NCBI RefSeq assembly: GCF_001552135.1
Contig: NZ_BCQP01000004.1
Location: 62,001-126,000, forward strand
Source of the DNA: Actinomadura chibensis NBRC 106107
GTDB taxonomy: Bacteria > Actinomycetota > Actinomycetes > Streptosporangiales > Streptosporangiaceae
Reading direction: 5' to 3'
Length of the DNA: 64,000 nt
In this document: in pieces, positions 42,057 to 50,789 of the stretch
How positions within the stretch are numbered: position 1 is the first letter of the stretch
How the letters are laid out: each line of letters opens with the position of its first letter
Made by a program: the position numbers and the translations under genes
The notes under the pieces: generated by a model
Told to the model about the DNA's origin: nothing
What the model saw: the letters and a program-made list of their open reading frames with translations, nothing else
Database searches by the model: none

Positions 42057-42362
42057 TCAGATGCCCTGGACGGCCGCGCTCGCCTTGCTCAGCGTCGTGC
42101 CCGCGATCTCGTCGTTCTTCTCCAGCGTCGCCTTCACCAGCCGGATGATCTCGCGGGTCTCGTTGGCCGCGTTGTGCCACTTGAGCTCCTTCGCGCGGTA
42201 CTCGTCCGACACGCCGGTGGCCTCGAAGTCGGCGAGAGCGGCCTTGACGTCGGTGTCCCGTGTGCCGATCAGCTGCTCCAGCCGCCCCACGATCCGCTGG
42301 ATGTTGGCCTGGGCCTCCGCCGAGGCGCCGGTGTCGTAGCTGCGCCGTCCGGTGTCTCCCAC
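42057..42362 (-). CDS. ESAT-6-like WXG100 protein (EsxA-type)
   Basis: 101 residues forming a helical hairpin: RRSYDTGASAEAQANIQRIVGRLEQLIGTRDTDVKAALADFEATGVSDEYRAKELKWHNAANETREIIRLVKATLEKND. The turn W-x-N in KWHNAA replaces the strict WxG, as in the Streptomyces proteins annotated as pore-forming ESAT-6 family. It is probably a secreted partner of the 42393 gene product. GTG start with AGGAAGG 8 bases upstream. The two lie 30 bases apart and lead the operon. Confidence 0.88.
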   Translation of the reverse strand: MGDTGRRSYDTGASAEAQANIQRIVGRLEQLIGTRDTDVKAALADFEATGVSDEYRAKELKWHNAANETREIIRLVKATLEKNDEIAGTTLSKASAAVQGI

Positions 42363-42392
42363 GTTCGGGTCCTTCCTCGGGTCCGACGGGTG

Positions 42393-42725
42393 TCAGGCGC
42401 GGAACTTCGCGCCGTCGAAGTTGGCGGCCGACATCGAGCGCCGGCCCTCGTCCGCCATCTCCTGATCGCCGGACGCGAACGCCTTCTCCATTCCGAGCTG
42501 CCCGGTGTTCACCCTGTTCAGGCCACCTTTCAGATCAGCGATGATCTGGTCAGAGTGCGCCTTGAAATTGTCGAACGCCGCTTTTCCCGCACCATTGAAC
42601 CTGCCCGCCAGCGGCTCGGCCGCCACGATCAGCTCCTTGACCAGCGCGGCGAGCTCCTCGCCGCGGTCCCCGGTGTTCCTGGCCAGCGTGACCAGCGTTT
42701 CCTGCCCCTGATCCCAGCGTCCCAC
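42393..42725 (-). CDS. WXG100-like protein (EsxB-type), first gene of T7SS operon
   Basis: 110 residues, helical hairpin: GRWDQGQETLVTLARNTGDRGEELAALVKELIVAAEPLAGRFNGAGKAAFDNFKAHSDQIIADLKGGL, with the turn motif FNGAGKAAFD in place of WxG. The C-terminal helix continues to MEKAFASGDQEMADEGRRS, where EsxB-type proteins carry the YxxxD/E export signal; here a clear Tyr is missing. GTG start with GAGGGGA just upstream. The 142-base gap before nadE's end holds its promoter. Confidence 0.85.
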   Translation of the reverse strand: MGRWDQGQETLVTLARNTGDRGEELAALVKELIVAAEPLAGRFNGAGKAAFDNFKAHSDQIIADLKGGLNRVNTGQLGMEKAFASGDQEMADEGRRSMSAANFDGAKFRA

Positions 42726-42867
42726 GGTCCCCTCACCTGCCCCGTCGGTGTGTCCTTCATGTCTAGGTTCCCGGTGAAATCGCCAATGACGATAGTCGGT
42801 TCCCGTCCGCGTCGTGGCCGGAGCTGACAGAAGGACCGGGGAATATCCCGGTTTCGGTCCGGTGAAA

Positions 42868-44652
42868 CTAGCGCTCGCGCCAGGCGTTGGTTATGGGGAG
42901 GCGGCGGTCGCGGCCGAAGTTCTTCGGAGTGATCTTGGGGCCGGGCGGGTACTGGCGGCGCTTGTACTCGGCGATGTCGACCAGCCGGATGACGCGGTCG
43001 ACGAGGGCGGGGTCGTGCCCGGCGGCGAGGAGGGCGGCGCGGCCCATGTCGCGTTCGACGTAGTCGGTGAGGAGCGGGTCGAGGACGGTGTACTCCGGCA
43101 GGCTGTCGACGTCGCGCTGGCCGGGGCGCAGCTCGGCGGACGGCTCCTTCCGGATGATCGCCTCCGGGATCGGCTCCTCGGCGAACAGGTGCAGGAACGG
43201 CGACGACTTCCCCGCCTGGGTGTTGCGCCAGCGGGCCAGCTCCCAGACGGTGAGCTTGAAGACGTCCTTGATCGGGCCGAAGCCGCCCGCGGAGTCGCCG
43301 TAGAGGGTGGAGTAGCCGGTGGCCAGCTCGCTCTTGTTGCCGCCGGTCAGGACGAGGTGCCCGTGCTCGTTCGACATGGCCATCCACACGTTGGCGCGGA
43401 TCCGGGCCTGGAGGTTCTCGGCGGCGAGCCCGTGCAGGTCGAGCTGCTCCTCGAACGCCTCGACCATGCGCGCGATGGGGACGGTCCGCGCGTTCAGCCC
43501 CTGCCGCTTGACGAGCTCCTCCGCGTCGACGACCGAGCCCTCGGAGGAGTAGCGGCTCGGCAGCAGGATGACGTGCACGTTCTCCGGGCCGATGGCGTCG
43601 GACGCGAGCGTCGCGACGAGCGCGGAGTCGATGCCGCCGGACAGGCCGAGCACCACCGAGCGGAACCCGTTCTTGCGGACGTAGTCGCGCGTCCCGAGGA
43701 CGAGCGCCGCGTACACCTCGGCGAGGTCGTCGAGGGGCTCGGCGACGGTCTGCGGCTCGACCGGGTAGGCGGGCAGCGGGTCGGGCGACAGGACGAGCCG
43801 GTCGACGGTGATCGTGGTGCCGTCCAGCGCGTCGACGGGGGTGCGGCCCGGCTCGGCGGACGGGTCGGCCGCGGGCAGCGCGAGGTCGGACACGAGGAGG
43901 TGCTCGGTGAACTGGGGCGCGCGGGCGAGCGGCGTGCCGTCCGCGCCGACGATGACCGAGTCGCCGTCGAAGACCAGTTCGTCCTGGCCGCCGACCATGT
44001 TGACGTAGGCGAGGGCGCAGCCCGCCTCGCGGGCGCGCCGGGCGCACAGGTCGAGGCGGACGTCGTCCTTGTTCCGCTCGTACGGGGACGCGTTCAGCGC
44101 GAGCAGCAGCCCGGCCCCGGCGGCGCCGGTGACGCTGACCGGGCCGCCGTCCTGCCAGAGGTCCTCGCAGACGACGGTCGCGACGTCCACGCCGTGCACC
44201 CGGACGACGGGCAGCCGGTCGCCGCGCACGAAGATCCGGTACTCGTCGAACACGCCGTAGTTCGGGAGGTGGTGCTTGGCCGAGCGGACCAGCACCTCGC
44301 CGCCGTGGAGCCAGGCGGCCGCGTCGAGCGGGGCGCCCGCGGGCTGGCCCGAGCGGACGAGGCCGACCGTGCGGCGGTCGAGGTAGCCGGTGACGACGGG
44401 CAGGCCGCCGAGGCCCTCGTCGGCGAGCCGCCGGGCGAGCGCCGCGAGGGCCCGCTGGGACGCCTCGACGAACGACGCGCGGAGCGCGAGGTCCTCCACC
44501 GGGTAGCCGGTCAGCGCCATCTCGGGGAAGGCGACCAGGTGCGCGCCCGCGTCGGCGGCGCGCCGCGTCCACTGCACGATCTTGTCGGCGTTGCCGCCGA
44601 GGTCGCCGACGGTCGGGTTCACCTGCGCGAGCGCGATCCTGAGCTGTGCCAC
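42868..44652 (-). CDS. nadE: Glutamine-dependent NAD+ synthetase
   Basis: Last step of NAD synthesis: amidates nicotinic acid adenine dinucleotide using ammonia from glutamine. 594 residues. The N-terminal nitrilase-fold glutaminase (about 1-270) has the triad Glu44 (AFPEMALTGYP), Lys126 (SAKHHLPNYGVFDE) and Cys162 (VVCEDLW). The C-terminal synthetase (about 310-594) has the ATP-pyrophosphatase loop VVLGLSGGIDSALVATLA and the ends LATGYSTLYGDSAGGFGPIKD and KITPKNFGRDRRLPI. The GTG at 44652 gives the conserved MAQLRIALAQVNPTVGD start. It is the gene before the T7SS operon on the same strand. Confidence 0.97.
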   Translation of the reverse strand: MAQLRIALAQVNPTVGDLGGNADKIVQWTRRAADAGAHLVAFPEMALTGYPVEDLALRASFVEASQRALAALARRLADEGLGGLPVVTGYLDRRTVGLVRSGQPAGAPLDAAAWLHGGEVLVRSAKHHLPNYGVFDEYRIFVRGDRLPVVRVHGVDVATVVCEDLWQDGGPVSVTGAAGAGLLLALNASPYERNKDDVRLDLCARRAREAGCALAYVNMVGGQDELVFDGDSVIVGADGTPLARAPQFTEHLLVSDLALPAADPSAEPGRTPVDALDGTTITVDRLVLSPDPLPAYPVEPQTVAEPLDDLAEVYAALVLGTRDYVRKNGFRSVVLGLSGGIDSALVATLASDAIGPENVHVILLPSRYSSEGSVVDAEELVKRQGLNARTVPIARMVEAFEEQLDLHGLAAENLQARIRANVWMAMSNEHGHLVLTGGNKSELATGYSTLYGDSAGGFGPIKDVFKLTVWELARWRNTQAGKSSPFLHLFAEEPIPEAIIRKEPSAELRPGQRDVDSLPEYTVLDPLLTDYVERDMGRAALLAAGHDPALVDRVIRLVDIAEYKRRQYPPGPKITPKNFGRDRRLPITNAWRER

Positions 44653-44684
44653 GGTCCAAGGATAGATCGCGCGAACCCGTTTCG

Positions 44685-45947
44685 TCACTCTGACGAAAAG
44701 GCGGCCGCCAGCGCGGCGGCGCGGCGCCGCCGGATCGCGGGGCCGAGCGCGGCCACCGCGACCGCCGCGCCGACGGCGAGGCCCGTGCAGGTCAGCCACA
44801 GCGCGGGCGCCCCGCCGAGGCCGAGCAGCTGGGTGCCGCCGAGCGGGGCCAGCAGGAAGCCGCCCGACCACGCCATCCCGTACAGGCCGCTGTAGCGTCC
44901 GCGCAGGTCGACCGGGGCGAGGTCGGCGACCACCGCCTGCAGGACGGACGCCGCGGTGATCTCGCCGAGCGTCCACACGAGGACCGTCGCGGTGTACCCG
45001 GCCGTGGACGAGGCCAGCGACGTCAGCCCGTAGCCGATCCCGACGCCGACGAACCCGCAGGCCAGCACGAGGCTGTGGTCGCGGCGCGCCAGCCACGCGT
45101 TCACCAGCGGCTGGACGATGATGATCAGCACCCCGTTGGCGGCGAACGCGATGCCGTAGTCCTGCGGGCCGAGGCCGTCCTCGCGCATGGCGAGCGGCAT
45201 CGTCGTCAGCCCCTGCATGAGGACGAACGTGTACACGAGCGAGATCAGCACGTACCCGACCATGACCCGGTCGCGCAGGACGCGCCCGAACCCGGCGAAC
45301 ACCCCGGCGGCGGCGCGGCCGTCGCGCACCCGCGTCTCGGGGATGGCCCGCCAGACCAGCAGCCCGAACGAGGCGCAGGTCAGGGCGTCGATCCAGAACA
45401 GCCAGAGGAAGCCCTGCTGCGCGAGCGTCCCGCCGAGCACCATCGCGACGGCCCAGCCGAGGTTGATCGCCCAGAACAGCAGGCCGAACGCGCGGGGCCG
45501 GTCCGCGGGCGAGATGATGTCGGCCACCATCGCCTGCGCCGCGGGCCGGTACATGTCCAGCAGGACGCCGAGCAGCAGCGCCGACGCGACGATCGCGGCG
45601 ATCCCCTGCGCGTAGCCGAGGACCAGCATCGCTGCGCCGGTGCCGACGGTCGCGCAGGTCAGCGTGGCGCGGCGGCCGATCCGGTCGGCGAGCACGCCGC
45701 CGAGCAGCGTCCCGCCGAGCGAGCCCGCGCCGAGCACCGCCATGACGAGCCCGGCCTGCGCGAGCGACAGCCCGCGGACGGTCGTGAGGTAGAGGCCGAG
45801 GAACGGCTCGACCATGGTGCCGAGCCGGTTGAGCAGCGTGCCCGCCCAGAGCGTCCAGAACGTCCGGGGGAAGCCGCCGACCCGGGGACGCAGGAACGCG
45901 GCGAGCCGTCCGGGAGGGGCGGCCGGGGAGCCTTGCAGAGTGGTCAC
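44685..45947 (-). CDS. MFS transporter (probable drug or metabolite exporter)
   Basis: 420 residues with about 12 transmembrane helices. MFS signature A lies after helix 2: GSLGGTLLGGVLADRIGRRATLTCATVG. LLLGVLLDMYRPAAQAMVADIISPADRPRAFGLLFWAINLGWAVAMVLGG resembles multidrug exporters of the DHA1 group. The divergent DUF5937/ArsR-type regulator at 46016 and a palindrome between the two suggest substrate-induced control. The substrate cannot be read. Confidence 0.92.
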   Translation of the reverse strand: MTTLQGSPAAPPGRLAAFLRPRVGGFPRTFWTLWAGTLLNRLGTMVEPFLGLYLTTVRGLSLAQAGLVMAVLGAGSLGGTLLGGVLADRIGRRATLTCATVGTGAAMLVLGYAQGIAAIVASALLLGVLLDMYRPAAQAMVADIISPADRPRAFGLLFWAINLGWAVAMVLGGTLAQQGFLWLFWIDALTCASFGLLVWRAIPETRVRDGRAAAGVFAGFGRVLRDRVMVGYVLISLVYTFVLMQGLTTMPLAMREDGLGPQDYGIAFAANGVLIIIVQPLVNAWLARRDHSLVLACGFVGVGIGYGLTSLASSTAGYTATVLVWTLGEITAASVLQAVVADLAPVDLRGRYSGLYGMAWSGGFLLAPLGGTQLLGLGGAPALWLTCTGLAVGAAVAVAALGPAIRRRRAAALAAAFSSE

Positions 45948-45984
45948 CCGCCGATCGTCCGCGCTGCGGACGGCCCGCGGTAAT

Positions 45985-46004
45985 CATTTAGCCTGGACTA
46001 AATG
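45985..46004. promoter_or_regulatory. Operator-like palindrome between MFS gene and its regulator
   Basis: CATTTAG (45985-45991), spacer CCTGGA, CTAAATG (45998-46004): a perfect 7-bp-arm palindrome in a 68-base divergent gap, 12 bases before the regulator ATG. It probably binds the DUF5937/ArsR protein and shuts both genes. Confidence 0.65.
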
Positions 46005-46015
46005 GTCGGGTCGAA

Positions 46016-47011
46016 ATGATCGAGTTCGTGTTCGCCCCGGACGACGTGGCGCGCGTCCGGTTCGCGTTCTCGCCGCTGTGGGAGATGGTGCGCAGCCTGC
46101 GGGTCCTCGCCGACCCGTCCGGGCACGCGCTGCACCTGCCGTGGGTGCACGCCGTCCGGCCCCGGCTGCGCGGGCTCGACATGGGGCCGCTGCGGCGGCT
46201 CGTCCCGCCCGCCGGGTACATCCCCGACTTCCTCACGCCGCCGCCGTCCAGCCCGCTGCCCGAGCTGGAGGCGGAGCTGGCCGTCGTCCGCGCCACGCCG
46301 CCGGAGGTCGTCGCGGACGAGCTGCGCTGGACCGAGCGCGGCGCCCTGCCGTCGCCCGCGCGCCACGCGATGGCCGCCGACCCCGAGCGGACCCTGGAGA
46401 CGACCGACGCGCTCCTGCGGGCCTACTGGGCGGCGGCCGTCGAGCCGTTCTGGCCGCGCGTCCGCGACCTGCTCGAAGGGGACGTCCTGCGCCGCACGGG
46501 CGCGCTCGCCGTGGCGGGCGCGGCGGGCGTGTTCGGCGGCCTGCACGACGCGGTGTCCTGGCGCTCCGGGACGCTCAGCATCGACCGGGACTGGCACTGG
46601 CGCGGCGAGCTCGGCGGGCGGGGGCTGCTCCTCGTCCCGAGCGCGTTCGTCTGGCCGCAGGTCTCGGTGATGGTGCCGCCCTACCAGGCGATGCTCAGCT
46701 ACCCGCCGAACGGCGTCGCGACGCTGTGGGAGGCGCCCGGCCGCGCGCCCGGACGCGGCGACCCGCTCGCCGCGCTGATCGGCCGCCGCCGCGCCGCGCT
46801 GCTCACCGCGCTCGCGACGCCCGCCTCCACGACCGAGCTGGCGCGCCGGATGGGCGTGACGGCCGGGGCGGTCAGCCAGCACCTCGGCGTCCTGCGCGCG
46901 TGCGGGCTGGTCGCCGGGCACCGGCTGGGGCGCCGCGTCCTCTACGTCCGCACCCCGGCGGGCGACGCGCTCGCGAGCGGGTCCGCGTCGGAGGGAGGGT
47001 CAGCGGAGTGA
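46016..47011 (+). CDS. DUF5937 / ArsR-type winged-helix regulator
   Basis: 331 residues. The N-terminal 240-residue DUF5937-like domain (MIEFVFAPDDVARVRFAFSPLWEMVRSLRVLADPSGHALHLPWV) is probably ligand-sensing. The C-terminal winged helix is RRRAALLTALATPASTTELARRMGVTAGAVSQHLGVLRACGLVAGHRLGRRVLYVRT (about 265-320). It is divergent from the MFS exporter and likely its repressor through the palindrome at 45985-46004. Its 3' end overlaps the convergent terpene synthase by 12 bases. Confidence 0.85.
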   Translation: MIEFVFAPDDVARVRFAFSPLWEMVRSLRVLADPSGHALHLPWVHAVRPRLRGLDMGPLRRLVPPAGYIPDFLTPPPSSPLPELEAELAVVRATPPEVVADELRWTERGALPSPARHAMAADPERTLETTDALLRAYWAAAVEPFWPRVRDLLEGDVLRRTGALAVAGAAGVFGGLHDAVSWRSGTLSIDRDWHWRGELGGRGLLLVPSAFVWPQVSVMVPPYQAMLSYPPNGVATLWEAPGRAPGRGDPLAALIGRRRAALLTALATPASTTELARRMGVTAGAVSQHLGVLRACGLVAGHRLGRRVLYVRTPAGDALASGSASEGGSAE

Positions 47012-47995
47012 GGCGAGGGCGTCGAGGCGGAGCGGCTCGGGACCGGTGCCCGGCTCGTAGCGGCCGGACTCGGCAAGCCAGTCGAGGTGCGCGCGCGGCG
47101 TGTCCAGCAGGACCTTGACGACCTGCGCGGCGGCCGCGCGCTGCGCGGCGGTCAGCTCCAGCCGGTCGAGCATGTCGGGCAGGCGGCGGGCGGCCGTCCA
47201 GGCGTCCTCCAGCCGGTCGGCGATCCGGTCGGCGACCAGCGCGGCGGCGCGCGGCGCGTCCAGCCCGTGCGCGGCGGCGAGGACGGCGGGCAGGTCGTGC
47301 ACGTCGCCGCGGTCGGCCTCCAGGTCGTGCGAGGCGAGGTCGTTGGACCAGGCGACGGCGTCGGCGACGCTGTCGGCGAGGGTCTTCCAGCGCGGGGTGC
47401 GCAGCAGCCGGGGCGGGAGCTCGACGCCGAGCACCGGCTCGGCCAGGTGGTACAGGAACGGGCCGCACGCGCGGCGGCGCAGCGACCGGAACTCGGCCTC
47501 CGCCGGGACGTGCCGGATCCGCCGGTTCACCGACTCCTCGGCGCAGCCGTCCCGGTGCGCCTCCAACTGCAGCATGAACCGGCGGCGCCACTCGCGGCTC
47601 ATGTTCGCGGACGTCTCGGCCCACAGCTCGACGAGCGCGGCCTCCAGCGGGCGCGCGCCGGGCCGCGCGTGGCCGCGCCGCATCGCCCGCGTCAGGTCGT
47701 CGTAGAGGGCGTGGACGCCGCTGCCGCTGACCGCGAGCGGCGGGTGGTCGAGCGCGTCGTCGAGCGCGAGCGCCCAGGTCAGCCAGCGGGCGAACAGCTC
47801 GACCGCGCCGAGCTCGGCGGTCGGGAACACGCGGGCGGCGAGCCGCTCGCAGCGCGCCCGGCCGAGCGGCGAGGTGTCGGGGTCGCCGAGCACGAGGCCC
47901 CGGCCGCGCGCCCAGGTCTCCACCCGCGCGCCCAGCCGCCACGACTCGGGATGCATCGCGGACGGGCCGGCCAGCCCGCTCACCCGGTCGGTCAT
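47000..47995 (-). CDS. Class I terpene synthase (cyclase)
   Basis: 331 residues from the chosen ATG at 47995. Both metal-binding motifs are present: the Asp-rich DDALD (79-83) in WALALDDALDH and the NSE triad Asn218-x3-Ser222-x3-Glu226 in WSNDLASHDLEADRGD. It cyclises a linear prenyl diphosphate, probably farnesyl or geranyl diphosphate, via a Mg-dependent carbocation; the product is not predictable. No P450, prenyl synthase or other biosynthetic gene is adjacent. The start is uncertain: no ribosome site is visible, and a Met 13 residues later would also leave both motifs intact. Confidence 0.88.
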   Translation of the reverse strand: MTDRVSGLAGPSAMHPESWRLGARVETWARGRGLVLGDPDTSPLGRARCERLAARVFPTAELGAVELFARWLTWALALDDALDHPPLAVSGSGVHALYDDLTRAMRRGHARPGARPLEAALVELWAETSANMSREWRRRFMLQLEAHRDGCAEESVNRRIRHVPAEAEFRSLRRRACGPFLYHLAEPVLGVELPPRLLRTPRWKTLADSVADAVAWSNDLASHDLEADRGDVHDLPAVLAAAHGLDAPRAAALVADRIADRLEDAWTAARRLPDMLDRLELTAAQRAAAAQVVKVLLDTPRAHLDWLAESGRYEPGTGPEPLRLDALASLR

Positions 47996-48184
47996 CGAGA
48001 GAAGAAGAGAGATGTCCACGACGCGACCCACGTTAATGATCACTGCGTCGGGAACGCATGATCGGCACGTCAATTTTCGGGAAACCGGTGGACGGGCACT
48101 GTCAGGAGGGGTGCCGACACCGCCACTGTCGCGGCCGGAACCGCCATGTCATGATCAGGAAAAATGCTCCCCCGGGAGGACACC

Positions 48185-48274
48185 GTGTCCAGAAGGACCA
48201 TGTCCGGAAACACCGCGTCCAGAAGCACCGCGTCCAGCAGCACCGCGTCCAGGAGAACCGCGTCCGGAAGAACC
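48185..48274 (+). repeat. 15-bp tandem repeat, six copies, at the start of the ABC binding protein gene
   Basis: Units of the type GCGTCCAGAAGCACC run from the GTG start codon itself. Copy 1 begins GTG, copy 2 ATG, copies 3-6 GCG. In frame they encode (A/M/V)-S-(R/G/S)-x-T pentapeptides ahead of the signal sequence. Confidence 0.9.
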
Positions 48275-49084
48275 GCCCGCTGGGCGCCCGCGGCCGCGCT
48301 CGCGGCCCTGGCGCTGACCGCCGCGGCGTGCGGCGGGGACGACGGCGCCACCGTGCAGGGCGTGAAGCTCGTGAAGAAGGGCGCGCTGACCTCGTGCACG
48401 CACCTGCCCTACCCGCCGTTCCAGTCCGCGGACAAGAAGACCGGCAAGGTCGTCGGCTTCGACGTGGACATCATCGACCTCGTCGCGAAGCGGCTCGGCG
48501 TCACGCAGAAGATCGTCGACACGCCGTTCGAGACGATGAAGACGGGTTCGGCGCTGAATGCCGGGAAATGCGACATTCAGATGGGCGGGATGACCATCAA
48601 GCCGGACCGCGTCCGGTTCATGGACGTCTCCGACCCCTATTTCGACGCCACGCAGTCGCTCATGGCGAAGAAAGGCAGCGGCATAAGGTCGCTGGACGAC
48701 GTCAAGGCCAAGAAGCTCAAGCTCGGCTCGCAGGCGAGCACCACGGGCGAGGACTTCGTCCGCGGCAAGGGCTTCGACCCGCGCTCGTTCGACAACTCCA
48801 ACGCCGAGCTGGACGGGCTGCGCACCGGCCAGGTGGACGTGATCGTCCAGGACGACCCGGTCGTGCGCGGCTGGCTCAAGGACCCCGCGAACTCCGCGTT
48901 CGAGCTCGTCGCCAACCTGAACACCGGCGAGCAGTACGGGATGTGGATGCGCAAGGGCCACAACCCCGCGCTGGTCAAGCTCACCAACCAGGTGATCGCG
49001 CAGGCCAGGGCGGACGGCTCGTACAAGCGGATCTACGAGAAGTGGATCGGTCCGCTGCCGCCGGCCGCGGGCGGCGGCTCGTGA
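48185..49084 (+). CDS. Polar amino-acid ABC transporter substrate-binding lipoprotein
   Basis: 299 residues. The N-terminus (residues 1-30) consists of pentapeptide repeats like ASRST encoded by a 15-bp tandem repeat. Then come a hydrophobic signal and lipobox LTAAAC (Cys near 49). The mature part is the SBP_bac_3 fold: [78 protein letters not shown] and [13 protein letters not shown]. It captures an amino acid outside the cell for the permease and ATPase that follow. GTG at 48185 follows GGGAGGA by 4 bases; an in-frame ATG at 48200 in repeat 2 is an alternative. Confidence 0.93.
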   Translation: MSRRTMSGNTASRSTASSSTASRRTASGRTARWAPAAALAALALTAAACGGDDGATVQGVKLVKKGALTSCTHLPYPPFQSADKKTGKVVGFDVDIIDLVAKRLGVTQKIVDTPFETMKTGSALNAGKCDIQMGGMTIKPDRVRFMDVSDPYFDATQSLMAKKGSGIRSLDDVKAKKLKLGSQASTTGEDFVRGKGFDPRSFDNSNAELDGLRTGQVDVIVQDDPVVRGWLKDPANSAFELVANLNTGEQYGMWMRKGHNPALVKLTNQVIAQARADGSYKRIYEKWIGPLPPAAGGGS

Positions 49085-49896
49085 CGGCCGAGGCCGGGCC
49101 GGTCGGCGCGGGCCGATTGTCCCGGCGGCGCCGCAGGCAGGTGTCGCTCGGCGGGCAGTACGCGCTGTTCGCCGTCGTCGTGGTGCTGGTCGTGGCGTTC
49201 GCCGACTGGGGGAAGCTGCGGCTCAACTTCGCGAACTGGGACGTCGCCAAGGGCCTGTTCCCCGAGATCATCACGGTCGGGCTGCGCAACACGGCCCTCT
49301 ACACGGCGGTCGGGTTCGGCATCGGGCTCGCGGGCGGGCTGGTCGTGGCGCTGATGCGGCTGTCGTCCGTCCCGCCGTACCGGTGGTTCGCGACCGTCTA
49401 CATCGAGGTGTTCCGCGGGCTCCCGCTGCTGCTGATCTTCATCTTCGTGGGCGTCGGCGTGCCGCTGGCCTTCCCCGGGACGAACGTCCCCGGCGGCGCG
49501 GCCGGGCAGGCGGGCCTCGCGCTCGGCCTCGCCGCCACCGCCTACCTGGCCGAGACGATCCGCGCGGGGATCGAGGCCGTCCCGACGGGGCAGATGGAGG
49601 CGGCGCGGTCGCTCGGCATGTCCTACCCGACGGCGATGCGGTCGATCGTCATCCCGCAGGCGTTCCGGATCGTCATCCCGCCGCTGACCAACCAGCTCGT
49701 CCTGCTCTGCAAGGACTCCTCGCTCGTCCTGTTCCTCGGCATCACGCTGGAGCAGCGGGAGCTGACGAAGTTCGGCCGCGACCTCGCCGGGGACGAGGGC
49801 AACACGACGCCGATCATCGTGGCGGGGATCTGCTACCTGCTCATCACGATCCCGCTGAGCCTGCTGGCGAGGCGGCTGGAGGCCCGGCGCAAATGA
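49081..49896 (+). CDS. Polar amino-acid ABC transporter permease
   Basis: 271 residues, HisM/GlnP type. The GTG start overlaps the binding-protein stop (GTGA). About five transmembrane helices; [35 protein letters not shown] begins the permease domain. The EAA loop coupling to the ATPase is [34 protein letters not shown] (about 180-213). [18 protein letters not shown] and [15 protein letters not shown] are classic for this family. Probably a homodimer, since only one permease gene is present. Confidence 0.94.
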   Translation: MTAEAGPVGAGRLSRRRRRQVSLGGQYALFAVVVVLVVAFADWGKLRLNFANWDVAKGLFPEIITVGLRNTALYTAVGFGIGLAGGLVVALMRLSSVPPYRWFATVYIEVFRGLPLLLIFIFVGVGVPLAFPGTNVPGGAAGQAGLALGLAATAYLAETIRAGIEAVPTGQMEAARSLGMSYPTAMRSIVIPQAFRIVIPPLTNQLVLLCKDSSLVLFLGITLEQRELTKFGRDLAGDEGNTTPIIVAGICYLLITIPLSLLARRLEARRK

Positions 49897-50678
49897 CGAG
49901 CTTGGACAAGACGCCGGGGAGCGCGATCGAGATCACCGGGCTGCGGAAGGCGTTCGGCGCGACCGAGGTGCTGCGCGGCATCGACCTGCGCGTCGGGGCG
50001 GGCGAGGTGGTGTGCGTGATCGGCCCGTCCGGGTCGGGCAAGTCGACGCTGCTGCGCTGCGTGAACCTGCTGGAGGAGCCGTCCGCCGGGACGGTCCGCG
50101 TCGCCGGGGCCGAGATCACCGACCCGGACGTCGACATCGACGCCGTCCGCCGCCGGATCGGCATGGTGTTCCAGTCGTTCAACCTGTTCCCGCACCTGAC
50201 GGCGCTCGGCAACGTCGAGATCGCGCAGCGCAAGGTGCTGCGGCGCGGCAAGGAGGAGGCGCGGCGCGTGGCGCTGGAGAACCTGGAGCGGGTGGGCCTC
50301 GCCGGGAAGGTCGGCGCGTACCCGGCGGAGCTCTCCGGCGGGCAGCGGCAGCGCGTGGCGATCGCCCGCGCGCTGGCGATGGGCCCGGCGGTGATGCTGT
50401 TCGACGAGCCGACGTCCGCGCTCGACCCGGAGCTGGTCGGCGACGTCCTCGGCGTCATGCGCGGCCTGGCCGACACGGGGATGACCATGCTCGTCGTCAC
50501 CCACGAGATGGGCTTCGCCCGCGAGGCCGCCGACCGGGTGGCGTTCATGGACGGCGGCCTCGTCGTCGAGGAGGGCCCGCCCGCGCGGGTGATCGACGAC
50601 CCGGCCGAGGAGCGGACCCGGACGTTCCTGTCCCGCGTCCTCGATCCGGCCGCGGCGCGCGTCGGGGAGGAGGACTAG
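49893..50678 (+). CDS. Polar amino-acid ABC transporter ATP-binding protein
   Basis: 261 residues with all ATPase motifs: Walker [19 protein letters not shown] (about 46), Q-loop [17 protein letters not shown], signature [18 protein letters not shown], Walker [17 protein letters not shown] and switch His in [16 protein letters not shown]. The GlnQ/HisP group signature ([16 protein letters not shown]) fits amino-acid import. ATGA overlap with the permease makes a tightly coupled three-gene operon 111 bases before glnA2; a shared nitrogen role is plausible. Confidence 0.95.
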   Translation: MTSLDKTPGSAIEITGLRKAFGATEVLRGIDLRVGAGEVVCVIGPSGSGKSTLLRCVNLLEEPSAGTVRVAGAEITDPDVDIDAVRRRIGMVFQSFNLFPHLTALGNVEIAQRKVLRRGKEEARRVALENLERVGLAGKVGAYPAELSGGQRQRVAIARALAMGPAVMLFDEPTSALDPELVGDVLGVMRGLADTGMTMLVVTHEMGFAREAADRVAFMDGGLVVEEGPPARVIDDPAEERTRTFLSRVLDPAAARVGEED

Positions 50679-50789
50679 TCGGATATGTTCCGGTCAGCGC
50701 CGTCCGGGGACGGCGCCGCGCGCGTAACGTCCCGGTAACAGCGACCGGGCATACTGCGTGGTAGCAGGGCAGCGTCGAGGGAGAAGGCT

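Noticed and set aside
42868-45987. NadE as a 1039-residue fusion with an upstream Arg-rich domain
   Set aside because: The extension reads through the MFS gene in a wrong frame; the conserved MAQLRIALAQ start with GTG at 44652 marks the real N-terminus.
47000-50678. A terpene biosynthetic cluster including the neighbouring ABC transporter
   Set aside because: The transporter is an amino-acid importer with a binding lipoprotein, divergently transcribed; nothing links it to terpene export.
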